Origin: CAYFQB01 sp964345225
GTDB lineage: Bacteria > Nitrospirota > Thermodesulfovibrionia > Thermodesulfovibrionales > UBA6898
Direction of reading: 5' to 3'
Assembly (NCBI GenBank): GCA_964345225.1
Contig: CAYFQB010000072.1
Span: 1-50,531 of the forward strand
Length of the DNA: 50,531 nucleotides
The notes under the pieces are model-generated. The model did not search any database and was not told where the DNA came from. It saw only the letters and a list, made by a program, of their open reading frames with translations. Below are positions 30,460 through 39,762 of the stretch, one piece after another (within the stretch, counting starts at the first letter, position 1; every line of letters begins with the position of its first letter). The translations under genes were made by a program, and so were the position numbers.

Positions 30460-33078
30460 ATGTTTGAGATATTAAAGAAACTTATCGGAACAAAGAATGA
30501 AAGGGAGATTAACAGGCTATTACCCATTGTCGAGCACATTAATTCACTGGAATCAGTTATCTCAGGCCTTTCGGACTCCCAGCTAAAGGAGAAAACATCA
30601 GATTTCAGGAATCGCCTTGAAGCCGGAGAAACACTCCTTGATATTCTTCCCGAGGCCTTTGCAGTTGTAAGGGAAGTCTCAAAAAGAACCCTTAAAATGA
30701 GACATTTTGATGTTCAAATCCTTGGAGGAATAGTGCTTCACGAAGGGAAAATAGCTGAAATGAAAACCGGTGAAGGCAAGACCCTGGTTGCCACCCTATC
30801 TGTTTATCTGAATGCCCTCGAAGGCAAAGGTGTTCATGTAGTTACCGTTAACGATTACCTTGCAAAAAGAGATGCCCAGTGGATGGGTGCCATATATAAC
30901 TTTCTCGGTCTAAGTGTGGGGGTCATTGTACATGGACTTACTGACGAAGAAAGGCAGACGGCTTATAATTCTGACATTACCTATGGAACTAATAATGAAT
31001 TCGGATTTGATTATCTCAGAGACAACATGAAATATGATTTCTCACAATTCACCCAGAGAGAGCTTAATTATGCGATTGTAGATGAGGTCGACAGCATTCT
31101 GATTGATGAAGCCCGTACACCACTTATAATATCCGGGCCCTCAGAAGAATCCACAAACAAATACTATAAAATTGACAAAATTATACCCAGACTTAAGAAA
31201 GATGTTGATTATACTTTAGATGAAAAGGCCAGAACAGCCATACTGACCGAGGAAGGCAACATCAAGGCAGAAAAACTTCTCGATGCCGGCAACCTGTACG
31301 ATCCATCAAATATCGAACTCGTACACCATATACTCCAGGGACTCAAAGCCCATACCCTGTTTAAAAGAGATGTCGATTACGTTCTGAAAGACGGTGAGGT
31401 AATAATCGTAGACGAGTTTACAGGGAGGCTTATGCCCGGAAGACGCTGGTCTGACGGACTGCATCAGGCAGTTGAGGCAAAGGAAGGGGTCAAGATAGCA
31501 AGTGAAAACCAGACTCTTGCAACCATAACTTTCCAGAACTATTTCAGGATGTACAAGAAACTAGCCGGGATGACAGGTACTGCTGAAACAGAGGCTGAAG
31601 AATTTGCAAAAATATACAACCTCGACGTAGTAGTTATACCTACAAATGAACCCATGATCAGAAATGACAATCCGGACATGATTTATAAGACTGAAAAAGG
31701 CAAATTCAATTCAGTCATAAATGAAATAGAATCACTGCATAAAAAAGGACAGCCTATACTTGTAGGTACAATCTCAATTGAAAAATCGGAGCTTATCAGC
31801 AGCCTGCTAAAGAAGCGTGGCATTAAACATTCTGTTTTAAATGCAAAATATCATGAGAAAGAAGCAGAAATAATAGCTCAGGCAGGAAGAAGTTTTGCTG
31901 TCACAATAGCGACGAATATGGCAGGAAGGGGAACAGATATTATATTGGGCGGCAACCCTGTTGGTGTGACTAAAGAAATGCTCAATAACAAGCAGGATTA
32001 TTCTGATGAGGACTGGGAAAAAGCAACCGAGGAAGCAGAAAAGAGATGCACTAAAGATAAAGAGAAAGTGTTAACATCAGGCGGGCTATTTATATTGGGA
32101 ACTGAAAGACACGAAGCCCGCAGGATTGACAACCAGTTAAGGGGACGATCTGGAAGACAGGGAGACCCTGGAGCCTCCCGTTTTTATCTCTCTTTAGAAG
32201 ACGATTTAATGAGAATATTCGGCTCAGATAGAATTTCTGGTTTAATGGGACGTCTAGGTATGGACGAAGATATACCGATTGAGAACAGGATGGTTACAAA
32301 GGCTATCGAAAATGCACAAAAAAGAGTTGAATCCCAGAATTATGACATAAGAAAACATCTCCTTGAATATGATGATGTAATGAACAAACAGAGAACCGAG
32401 ATATATGACTTCAGGAGAGAAATATTAATAGGGGTTACCCCGAAGGAAAGAATTTTTTCCATGGTCGATGAAATTATTGACGAAATTATGTCCATTTACT
32501 GTAATGACGAAAGAAGTCACCAGGAATGGGACGTAAAAGGGTTGAAAGATGCAGTTTATGGCTTCTTTTCCATTTCTTTAGGAAATCTTCCTGAGGATTT
32601 AAAGGCACTTAAAGAGATGCTTTCATCTGAAGTCAAAAAATCTTATGAGAAAAAAGAGGCAGAAATAGGCAATGATATGATGCAGTACCTGGAAAAGATG
32701 ATAGTGATTCAGGTTGTTGACTCACAGTGGAAAGATCATCTGCTGGCCATGGATCATTTAAAGGAGGGTATAGGGTTAAGGGGTTACGGGCAGAGAGACC
32801 CCCTGGTTGAATATAAAAAAGAAGCTTTTGACATGTTTTCAGATATGTCAGGAAGAATATCATCTGAAATTGTTACGAGGCTCTTTAAAATACAACTTCA
32901 AAAAAATCAGGAAGCTACAATAAAGTCTCATACTAAAAAGGTTAAACTTACATATAACAGGGGAGAAGGCGGTACAGCTGTGAAAACGGTTTCAAGGGGT
33001 AAAAAAATAGGCCGCAATGAACCATGCCCCTGCGGTAGCGGAAAGAAATTTAAGAGATGCTGTGGAGTAAATGGCTAA
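30460..33078 (+). CDS. secA: Preprotein translocase ATPase SecA
   Basis: An 872-residue motor of the Sec system that pushes unfolded proteins through SecYEG. The Walker A MKTGEGKTLVATL is at about 101-113, Walker B-type DEVDSILIDEARTPLIISG at about 208-226, GMTGTAETEAEEF at about 369-381, and NMAGRGTDI near 487-495. The C terminus has the SEC-C zinc motif CPCGSGKKFKRCCG, which contacts SecB or ribosomes. Full length for the family. No ribosome binding site. The next gene overlaps by eight bases, tying SecA production to a diguanylate cyclase. Confidence 0.98.
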   Translation: MFEILKKLIGTKNEREINRLLPIVEHINSLESVISGLSDSQLKEKTSDFRNRLEAGETLLDILPEAFAVVREVSKRTLKMRHFDVQILGGIVLHEGKIAEMKTGEGKTLVATLSVYLNALEGKGVHVVTVNDYLAKRDAQWMGAIYNFLGLSVGVIVHGLTDEERQTAYNSDITYGTNNEFGFDYLRDNMKYDFSQFTQRELNYAIVDEVDSILIDEARTPLIISGPSEESTNKYYKIDKIIPRLKKDVDYTLDEKARTAILTEEGNIKAEKLLDAGNLYDPSNIELVHHILQGLKAHTLFKRDVDYVLKDGEVIIVDEFTGRLMPGRRWSDGLHQAVEAKEGVKIASENQTLATITFQNYFRMYKKLAGMTGTAETEAEEFAKIYNLDVVVIPTNEPMIRNDNPDMIYKTEKGKFNSVINEIESLHKKGQPILVGTISIEKSELISSLLKKRGIKHSVLNAKYHEKEAEIIAQAGRSFAVTIATNMAGRGTDIILGGNPVGVTKEMLNNKQDYSDEDWEKATEEAEKRCTKDKEKVLTSGGLFILGTERHEARRIDNQLRGRSGRQGDPGASRFYLSLEDDLMRIFGSDRISGLMGRLGMDEDIPIENRMVTKAIENAQKRVESQNYDIRKHLLEYDDVMNKQRTEIYDFRREILIGVTPKERIFSMVDEIIDEIMSIYCNDERSHQEWDVKGLKDAVYGFFSISLGNLPEDLKALKEMLSSEVKKSYEKKEAEIGNDMMQYLEKMIVIQVVDSQWKDHLLAMDHLKEGIGLRGYGQRDPLVEYKKEAFDMFSDMSGRISSEIVTRLFKIQLQKNQEATIKSHTKKVKLTYNRGEGGTAVKTVSRGKKIGRNEPCPCGSGKKFKRCCGVNG

Positions 33079-34471
33079 GATATTTTGTATAGGCAGCAAT
33101 ATCATTACTAAGGAACATCAGGAGATACTTGTATCAAAGAATACCAGCATAGTTAAATTCAATTCCATCGGTAATTTAATATACAGGTCTGAGGACAGGC
33201 CTAATTTGATTATAGTAGATAAAAAACAGAGTTCAGATTCGTCATTTTCAGAATTTCTAAAAAAATTCAAGGACATACCAAAGATTGTTATTTCCAGCGA
33301 TCATTCTTTCAGGGGTCTTTCTCTCTGGTCTAAATCCGCCCTGACCTTTCCTGTAACTAATCCATCTCCAAAAGAACTCAAATTTTTTGCTGAAAAGGCA
33401 TTAAAAGAAAAGAATCTTGCTGATGAACATATAGAACTGAAGAATAGTCTCTTCCACTTAAGGCAAGAACTCAATTTTTACCAGGAAGTCAGCAAAACAC
33501 TAACATCATCGCTTGAGCTTAATGAGATTCTCTCTAATATAATGAAAAAGGTAAAAAAACTTATAAAGGCAGAAACCTGGTCTATTCTTCTTCTTGATGA
33601 AGAAACAGGAGAACTTTATTACGAAAAAAAGCCATCCAGTAAAAAAGATAAAGAAAAAATTAGAAAAATTAGATTAAAAGTAGGTGAAGGAATTGCCGGT
33701 TGGGTTGCACAGGAAGGCATCCCGGTTGTAGTGCCCGATGTTTCTGTTGATCCAAGGTTCAGTTCAAAAGTTGATAAAAAAACGAACTTCAAGACTAAAT
33801 CACTTATGTGCATCCCGATAAAAAGTAAAGGGAATGTTCTCGGTGTCATTGAAATCGTAAATAAAACAACAAACGAGCCTTTTAGCAAAGAGGACCTTAA
33901 TTTTATGATGAGGCTAGTTGACCAGGCTGCAATTGCAATAGAAAGGGCATCACTTTATCAAAAAATGGCTGAACTGTCCATAACAGATGACCTTACAAAA
34001 CTTTTTAATACCAGATATCTGGACAGAACATTAGAGATAGAGTTAAACAGGTCGAAGAGATACAATACATCACTAGCATTGATATTTATGGATATTGACT
34101 ATTTTAAAACAATCAATGATAACTATGGTCATCTGATTGGCAGTAAAGTCCTTGTTGAAGTAGGACAGCTTCTAATTAAAAGTTTAAGGTCTATTGATAT
34201 AGTAGCAAGGTACGGAGGAGATGAATTTGTCATAGTTCTCCCTCAAACGTCACCTTCATACTCTGTACAGATAGCCGAGAGATTAAGGAAGTCCATTGAA
34301 CAAAATGTATTTCTTAAAAAAGAAGGGTATTCACTCAGGTTTACCGCCAGTTTTGGGGTAACATCTTATCCAGAATGTGCAAAATCAAAAGAAGATCTTT
34401 TACGGCTGGCCGACGAGGCCATGTATAGGGTTAAATATCAGACAAGAAACGGTGTTTATGCTATAGTATAA
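33071..34471 (+). CDS. Diguanylate cyclase: pseudo-receiver, GAF and GGDEF domains
   Basis: A 466-residue cytosolic protein. Residues 1-115 resemble a receiver fold with D50 in LIIVDKK, but the acidic pair near residue 8 is missing and the Lys position is not conserved, so it is probably not phosphorylated. A linker helix leads to a GAF domain (about 142-300, VGEGIAGWVAQEGIPVVVPDV). The GGDEF domain (about 310-466) has an intact RYGGDEF active site and an RxxD inhibitory site (RSID) exactly five residues upstream, so it should make c-di-GMP with product inhibition. It overlaps secA by eight bases and precedes the MglA-like gene by two. Confidence 0.94.
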   Translation: MAKIFCIGSNIITKEHQEILVSKNTSIVKFNSIGNLIYRSEDRPNLIIVDKKQSSDSSFSEFLKKFKDIPKIVISSDHSFRGLSLWSKSALTFPVTNPSPKELKFFAEKALKEKNLADEHIELKNSLFHLRQELNFYQEVSKTLTSSLELNEILSNIMKKVKKLIKAETWSILLLDEETGELYYEKKPSSKKDKEKIRKIRLKVGEGIAGWVAQEGIPVVVPDVSVDPRFSSKVDKKTNFKTKSLMCIPIKSKGNVLGVIEIVNKTTNEPFSKEDLNFMMRLVDQAAIAIERASLYQKMAELSITDDLTKLFNTRYLDRTLEIELNRSKRYNTSLALIFMDIDYFKTINDNYGHLIGSKVLVEVGQLLIKSLRSIDIVARYGGDEFVIVLPQTSPSYSVQIAERLRKSIEQNVFLKKEGYSLRFTASFGVTSYPECAKSKEDLLRLADEAMYRVKYQTRNGVYAIV

Positions 34472-34473
34472 AA

Positions 34474-35952
34474 ATGGCACTTTTTAATTACGCTACCAAA
34501 GAAATTACCCTTAAAATTGTTTATTACGGCCCTGGATTAAGCGGGAAGACAACAAATCTTCAATATCTGCATGCTACTCTTAATCCAGAGACAAAGGGCA
34601 AGCTACTTTCTCTTTCCACAGAGGCTGATAGAACACTCTTCTTTGACTTTCTGCCAGTTGAAATCGGGAAGATAAGGGACTTCTCCATCAGGTTTCAACT
34701 TTATACAGTACCTGGCCAGGTCAGATATAATGCAACCAGAAGGGTTGTTCTTAAAGGTGCAGATGCTATTATTTTTGTAGCTGATTCTCAAGCCGAGATG
34801 AAAGAGCAAAATATTGAAAGTCTCGAGAACATGATAGATAATCTCCACTCCAACAATATTAATCCTGACGAAATCCCGATCATTCTTCAATACAACAAAA
34901 GAGATCTTAAAAATATATTGTCTATCGATGAACTTAATAATGATATTAATTCAAAAAATTATCATTATTTAGAATCCTCAGCCATTAACGGTACAGGAGT
35001 GGAAGATTCCTATAAGTTAATTACTAAACTTCTGCTCAAAAATATCTCAAGGAAACACAATATAGAAATTCATACGGCAAAAGAAGAGAAAGAAATAAAA
35101 CAACCTGAAGTTGTTCCTGAAACAGTTGCATTTGAAACATCAAATCTCAAAACACCCGAATATTCAACTGTACCCGAATCAAACGATGAAATGTTAATTG
35201 AAACAAATGAGGAAGCTGTTCCTGAATATAATCTGGAAGCAGAAGCAGAAAACATCGAATCTGATTACGACTATAATCTGAAAAAAGAACGTGATTTCTC
35301 AGATAAAGCTGAAGAGGCACTTGAATATTCAGAATTTGAAGAATCTGAAGATTTACTAATTCCCAAGCCAGATGAGGAGATGATCATTGAACCAAAAAAA
35401 GAAGCTATTACCGGATATAATCTGGATGCAGAAGTAGAAAAAATCAAAGCAAAATACGGTCACTACTATAAAAAAGAAAGTAATCTCGCAGCTAAAGCTG
35501 AACAGGCTGTTGAATATTCAGAACTCAAAGAATCTGAAGATTTACTGATTCCCGAGCCGGATGAGGAGGTGGTCATTGAACCAAAAGAGGAAGCTGTTGC
35601 TGAACACGATCCGGATACAGAAGCAGAAAGCATCGAATCAGGTCAAGATTATGATTTGAAAAAAGAAAGCGATTTCTCAGATAAAGGAGAACAGGCTGTT
35701 ATTAAGGAAGTTCCTGTTATACCTATAGAAAAGATAGACAAGATTGTGAACGAGCTTGAGGAAATTACCAAGATTCTTTCATCTTTTGCAGATTCCGTTT
35801 CTACACTGAATAGTTCCATGTCTAATATTAATAATGAAATTATAAAGATTAAAGAGATTAAAAAAGAACAGATAGAGACCAATATGCTTTTGAAAAACAT
35901 AATCAATTTTATAGATAATCTGAAAATCAAGAAAAAATGGTTTAAACTGTGA
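34474..35952 (+). CDS. MglA-like Ras-superfamily GTPase with tandem-repeat C-terminal tail
   Basis: A 492-residue protein. Residues 1-195 are a complete MglA-type GTPase: P-loop GPGLSGKTT at 19-27, the G3 replacement TVPGQVRYNATR at 78-89, and NKRDL at 141-145; the SSAINGTG stretch fits G5. MglA sets cell polarity in Myxococcus; it is normally about 195 residues. Here an acidic tail of 300 residues follows, with repeats at 238-299, 300-362 and a partial one at 363-410, each holding SEDLLIP and EEAV..YN-like signatures. The end (about 415-490) is a coiled coil. No MglB (roadblock) gene is next to it. Third gene of the secA operon. Confidence 0.92.
   Translation: MALFNYATKEITLKIVYYGPGLSGKTTNLQYLHATLNPETKGKLLSLSTEADRTLFFDFLPVEIGKIRDFSIRFQLYTVPGQVRYNATRRVVLKGADAIIFVADSQAEMKEQNIESLENMIDNLHSNNINPDEIPIILQYNKRDLKNILSIDELNNDINSKNYHYLESSAINGTGVEDSYKLITKLLLKNISRKHNIEIHTAKEEKEIKQPEVVPETVAFETSNLKTPEYSTVPESNDEMLIETNEEAVPEYNLEAEAENIESDYDYNLKKERDFSDKAEEALEYSEFEESEDLLIPKPDEEMIIEPKKEAITGYNLDAEVEKIKAKYGHYYKKESNLAAKAEQAVEYSELKESEDLLIPEPDEEVVIEPKEEAVAEHDPDTEAESIESGQDYDLKKESDFSDKGEQAVIKEVPVIPIEKIDKIVNELEEITKILSSFADSVSTLNSSMSNINNEIIKIKEIKKEQIETNMLLKNIINFIDNLKIKKKWFKL
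35185..35703 (+). repeat. In-gene tandem repeat (about 186-189 base unit)
   Basis: Two full units (35185-35370 and 35371-35559) and a partial third (35560 to about 35703), encoding 62-63 residue acidic repeats in the tail of the MglA-like GTPase. The units have diverged substantially at residue level but keep frame and the SEDLLIP(K/E)PDEE junction. Confidence 0.8.
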
Positions 35953-35977
35953 TACTTCCTGATGATTAATTGTCTTT

Positions 35978-37381
35978 CTATAGCATGTATTCTGCAAGGT
36001 TAATTTTATATTTATTTGGATCTAATGTTTTTATAATTGACCGTATGTAGTTACCCCCATCATCCTTTTCGGTAAGATCAATAATATGCCCTTTAACCCT
36101 GCTTCCTTTATTGTTTGTAATTATCATTACACGTGGCCTGGATACAAACAGCTGATTGCTTTCATAAACGAGTCCCATTTCTTTTGAGTCCAGCATTACA
36201 AGTGTCCCTATAGGGTATACGCCCACCATATTAATGAAAAATTTAAACAAAATCGGGTCAAGCTGAGTGCCTGTCCTTTCCATCATAATGCTAAGAGCCT
36301 TATCAGGAGACATGGGAATCCTTGAATACACCCTTGAAGAAGTCATTGCATCGTACTGGTCTGCCAGGCTCACAATCTTACTAAAAAAATCTAATTCTGT
36401 ATATTTTCTAGCTTTAGGATAACCGGTAAGATCAAAATACATATGATGTTCAAAGGCAACAATAGCAGATTTGATTGTCAGATCATCCAGCTTTTTCAGT
36501 TTCAACAATGCTGTTACTCCCCATACAGGATGCCTTCTTATAATTTTCCAATCACCATCAGAAAATTCTGAAGACTTGTTAAGAATTTCGTATGGTATCT
36601 CCATTTTCCCGATATCATGGAAGAGCGCAACCATGCCAAGTTCGGTCAGCATTCTACGGGTCAATCCCAGCCTCTGTCCTAAAGCTACAGAAATTATGCT
36701 AACATTTACAGAATGATGATATGTATATTCATCGTAGTCCTTTATTGCGGTCATTCCAAGCAAAAGCTGCTCCTGTTCAAGAATCTGGTCGACCATTGAT
36801 TCTACTACTCGTTTAGCCTTTTTAATATTTACTTTCTCACCACTCTTAATCTTATTGATTACCCCTCTGTTAAAAGAAACGGCGTTGAAATAAGTCTTTT
36901 TGACCATCTTTCTTGGATCTAAAGAATCTTCTTCAACTATCTTTTTGAGTTTTTCAACGGCAATATTTTTTTCTTCAATCATTTTTTCTTTTATTGTATC
37001 AAATGGATTTTGTGAAAAAGATGATGTGATGAATACTCGGATAAAGACTTTTATATCATCCGATACTATTTTATGCTTAAAAATAATGCTTCCGATTTCT
37101 CTTTTTTTAAATTCTCTGACAAGGAAATCGAAATTAATCAGATGTTCAAGAGGATAGCGTATGCGATTGTCATTTAAATAAAAAAATTCACCTCTTAATT
37201 CGATAATAATAATATTTTCATGACTGATTAGACTATTTATAAAAGACACAAATTTATCAATGGCTGAAACAACAGCTATATTATTTGGGTCATGTATCTG
37301 GGATGTACGTATAATCACTGAGAGCTGATTTACTATTTCAATCGCACTTTTATGTAGTTCAATATCTCCTTTATCTGCCAC
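35978..37381 (-). CDS. HD-GYP c-di-GMP phosphodiesterase-type protein
   Basis: A 467-residue protein. Residues about 10-120 form a domain shared with the neighbouring HEAT-repeat protein. The HD-GYP domain (about 205-385) has HHSVNVS at 222-228, FHDIGK with H255/D256, RRHP with H284, HH312-313, GYP at 320-322, and D341 in ADQYDAM. The usual HHE..DG.GYP reads HHMYFDLTGYP, so Glu and Gly are changed; activity on c-di-GMP is likely but not certain. The C-terminal part (about 390-467) is a small beta domain. GTG start with GAGG upstream. It converges on the MglA-like gene with a 25-base gap. Confidence 0.9.
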   Translation of the reverse strand: MADKGDIELHKSAIEIVNQLSVIIRTSQIHDPNNIAVVSAIDKFVSFINSLISHENIIIIELRGEFFYLNDNRIRYPLEHLINFDFLVREFKKREIGSIIFKHKIVSDDIKVFIRVFITSSFSQNPFDTIKEKMIEEKNIAVEKLKKIVEEDSLDPRKMVKKTYFNAVSFNRGVINKIKSGEKVNIKKAKRVVESMVDQILEQEQLLLGMTAIKDYDEYTYHHSVNVSIISVALGQRLGLTRRMLTELGMVALFHDIGKMEIPYEILNKSSEFSDGDWKIIRRHPVWGVTALLKLKKLDDLTIKSAIVAFEHHMYFDLTGYPKARKYTELDFFSKIVSLADQYDAMTSSRVYSRIPMSPDKALSIMMERTGTQLDPILFKFFINMVGVYPIGTLVMLDSKEMGLVYESNQLFVSRPRVMIITNNKGSRVKGHIIDLTEKDDGGNYIRSIIKTLDPNKYKINLAEYML

Positions 37382-39017
37382 GTTCTAACCTCTTAATTGA
37401 TGTATAGGAGAACTCTTTAAGCAACTTGTTTCCGGATCGTTTACATTTATTAAGAATCGGCAATGCATCTTTATTTCCAGTCAGACCGAGAGAATAAGCA
37501 GCACATGCTCTGTTTTCATAATTTTTTGATCTGCCCCAAAAGACACTCTTCTTGATAATTTTAATAAGGAAATTAAACACCTCACTGTCATTCCAGCGAG
37601 AAAGAACTTCGAAATATTCTTTCTTCTCATCAAAATCTTTGTCTTTAAAATATTTAGCTGATATTTTATCTATAATTATTCTTTTCCCAGCCTCAGAACC
37701 TATGTTACTCAAAGCCTTTAAAGATGCCGATCTTACCTGAATTTCAGGATCATCAAGGCAATCCTTTAAAGACATCAATACACTTGCGCTTCCAAGTTCA
37801 CCCAGAGCTCTAATAACTTCCTTCTTTACCCTGATATCACCGTGTTTTACTGTTTTTAAAAGATAGTCTACTGCCCTTTTGTCACCGATTTTTCTGAGTA
37901 TATATATTATATTTCTAACTACATACCATCTTGAGTCATTCAATCCCTTTGAAAGTGCAAGGATATCTTTGGGACCCAGATATACCAGTGCTTCGATTAC
38001 AACCTTTCTTGCGTGTATGTTCTTAAGCTCACCTAGTATCTTCATAAATGGCGAGATCGAATTTTTATCAAGAAATTTAACAAAATCTTCAAAATCCTTT
38101 TCATCTATCTCCTGACCGCTATCAAGTATTTCACCTATAAGGTCTATAATTTTCCTGCTGCCAGCAAACAACATGATTCTTCCTGCATTTTTTTTAAAAG
38201 AATCTTCAATATTCTTGTCTTCCATTATCTTTTTAACCCTCTGAAGTATATTAGTTACAATATGAATATCTCCATGAGTTAAAGCAAATTCAATAGTATT
38301 CATAATAAAATCGGCATACTCTGAAGATTCCTCTCGACTTTCTGAAGTGTAAAACATCTCAAATAATATGTTCGACAATTTCCCGGTTTTTTCCTGTGAC
38401 TCCTTTTCTAATTCTTTTAAAAGCAGGGTCAAGTCTTTATCAGTCAGAGAGACTATGGATACATCCTTAACTTCCTCTTCCATACTGAAAGCATCTTCGT
38501 ATGCCTTGAGTAAATTATCCTCGGTATTTGCTTCTTCCTTCACTTCGAGAGAAGCTTGAGCTTCGTATTCCTCATCATCGGCAAGAAAAGATTCGTCAAC
38601 AATATACTGTATATTCTGAAAGTCTTTTTCCCAGAATAAAGTAACTATATCGTCATCTAATATTTCCCTCTCAAAATCCAGAGACATTATCATCATAAAA
38701 TCTGCCATTTCATCAGCAGAGAGCCCTTTTTTAAATGTAATCTCACGAATACCATCTTTGAAGAAAAAAAGGGCAAGATTATCTTCCTTTTCAGGATTGC
38801 TATAAACTTCTTCGGAGTCGTAGTAGATATGATTCTGCTTGAACTTTAACTGAAGTTCGTCTTTGTAATGAAAGAAATTCTTGAATTTGTTGAAGCTGTC
38901 TTCAAGTGTCTTTACATATATTGGATTGTTATCAGGGTACATTCTCAATATCTTTTTTGATTTCAAGAATGCCTGGATTATTTCTTTAGCTGATTTTAGT
39001 TCCTCGTTAATCTCCAT
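37371..39017 (-). CDS. HEAT-repeat protein sharing an N-terminal domain with the HD-GYP protein
   Basis: A 548-residue cytosolic protein. Residues about 10-112 (LRMYPDNNP, IYYDSEEVY, DGIREITFKKGLSADEMADFM) parallel the N terminus of the adjacent HD-GYP protein. An acidic linker (about 145-210) follows. Residues about 300-548 are HEAT-like helical repeats: KVVIEALVYLGPKDILALSKGLND, WYVVRNIIYILRKIGDKRAVDYLLKTVKHGDIRVKKEVIRALGELG and so on. This is a protein-interaction scaffold. It overlaps the genes on both sides by 11 bases, so the three products are made together. Confidence 0.88.
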   Translation of the reverse strand: MEINEELKSAKEIIQAFLKSKKILRMYPDNNPIYVKTLEDSFNKFKNFFHYKDELQLKFKQNHIYYDSEEVYSNPEKEDNLALFFFKDGIREITFKKGLSADEMADFMMIMSLDFEREILDDDIVTLFWEKDFQNIQYIVDESFLADDEEYEAQASLEVKEEANTEDNLLKAYEDAFSMEEEVKDVSIVSLTDKDLTLLLKELEKESQEKTGKLSNILFEMFYTSESREESSEYADFIMNTIEFALTHGDIHIVTNILQRVKKIMEDKNIEDSFKKNAGRIMLFAGSRKIIDLIGEILDSGQEIDEKDFEDFVKFLDKNSISPFMKILGELKNIHARKVVIEALVYLGPKDILALSKGLNDSRWYVVRNIIYILRKIGDKRAVDYLLKTVKHGDIRVKKEVIRALGELGSASVLMSLKDCLDDPEIQVRSASLKALSNIGSEAGKRIIIDKISAKYFKDKDFDEKKEYFEVLSRWNDSEVFNFLIKIIKKSVFWGRSKNYENRACAAYSLGLTGNKDALPILNKCKRSGNKLLKEFSYTSIKRLERGR

Positions 39018-39705
39018 CTTTACTCTTCATACCCTCGTATTTATTAAAAAAATCTTCCAGGAAATCTCTATCTTCATCAGCCATATTAATGAACTCTATT
39101 CCGATATCGTATTTATTAATATTATCGACTGTATATTCAACACAATTTACAATGCGTCCAACCACTGAAAGTATCCTGTTATCGAAAAATATTTCCATTT
39201 CATGATGTGAATCAACATCAAATAAATTCTCTGATTCTACTAACATTCCTGAAAGGCTCATTCTTTTTATATTGTACTCATAGGGGTAGTCTATTTTTAC
39301 ATCATCCACTTGCTTAATCTTAAATCTTACCCCCAGAATTCTTTTTTCTACAGGTTTAATCTTATTCTCATCAATAAAATTCAGGAGAAGATTGGAAGTA
39401 TCACTTCTTAGATCCATAAATCTCAAGCCTGCCCTGTATACAGGGACCATCTCTCCTGTCTTTTGGGTTTCAGTGTGGTGCAGGATTGACCATACAACAC
39501 GCCCTCTAAATTTTATGACTTTACTCTTATAGCTTATCTTTAACATATAATCTTTATTGATATTAAGCCTCTTTGTGGTTTCAACTGCAACGCCATCTAG
39601 ACTTATATTGACAATACTGATATCGGATGAGAAAAGCATATTACCATGAATACCGTCAATATTGTGTCTTTTGTGTCTTCTTTTCTCTTTCTCGTATTCA
39701 CTCAT
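39007..39705 (-). CDS. Double PilZ-domain protein
   Basis: A 232-residue protein with two PilZ-like domains. The first (about 5-110) has KEKRRHKRHN and NISLDGVAVE; the second (about 115-225) has EKRILGVRFK and IKRMSLSGMLVES. The first carries both canonical signature parts (RxxxR and NxSxxG); the second has SLSG but a weaker Arg switch. It is expected to bind c-di-GMP and signal to partners. It heads the PilZ-HEAT-HD-GYP operon, so receptor and likely phosphodiesterase are made together. A weak AGAAG site precedes the ATG; a TATAAT lies at 39731-39736. Confidence 0.87.
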   Translation of the reverse strand: MSEYEKEKRRHKRHNIDGIHGNMLFSSDISIVNISLDGVAVETTKRLNINKDYMLKISYKSKVIKFRGRVVWSILHHTETQKTGEMVPVYRAGLRFMDLRSDTSNLLLNFIDENKIKPVEKRILGVRFKIKQVDDVKIDYPYEYNIKRMSLSGMLVESENLFDVDSHHEMEIFFDNRILSVVGRIVNCVEYTVDNINKYDIGIEFINMADEDRDFLEDFFNKYEGMKSKDGD

Positions 39706-39730
39706 ATTCTTCTAATGCAATTTATCATAA

Positions 39731-39736
39731 ATTATA
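39731..39736 (-). promoter_or_regulatory. -10 box of the PilZ-HEAT-HD-GYP operon
   Basis: TATAAT on the minus strand, 25 bases before the ATG. No good -35 is seen. Confidence 0.35.
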
Positions 39737-39762
39737 CTCTAATGCCAATTTTATATTTAATA

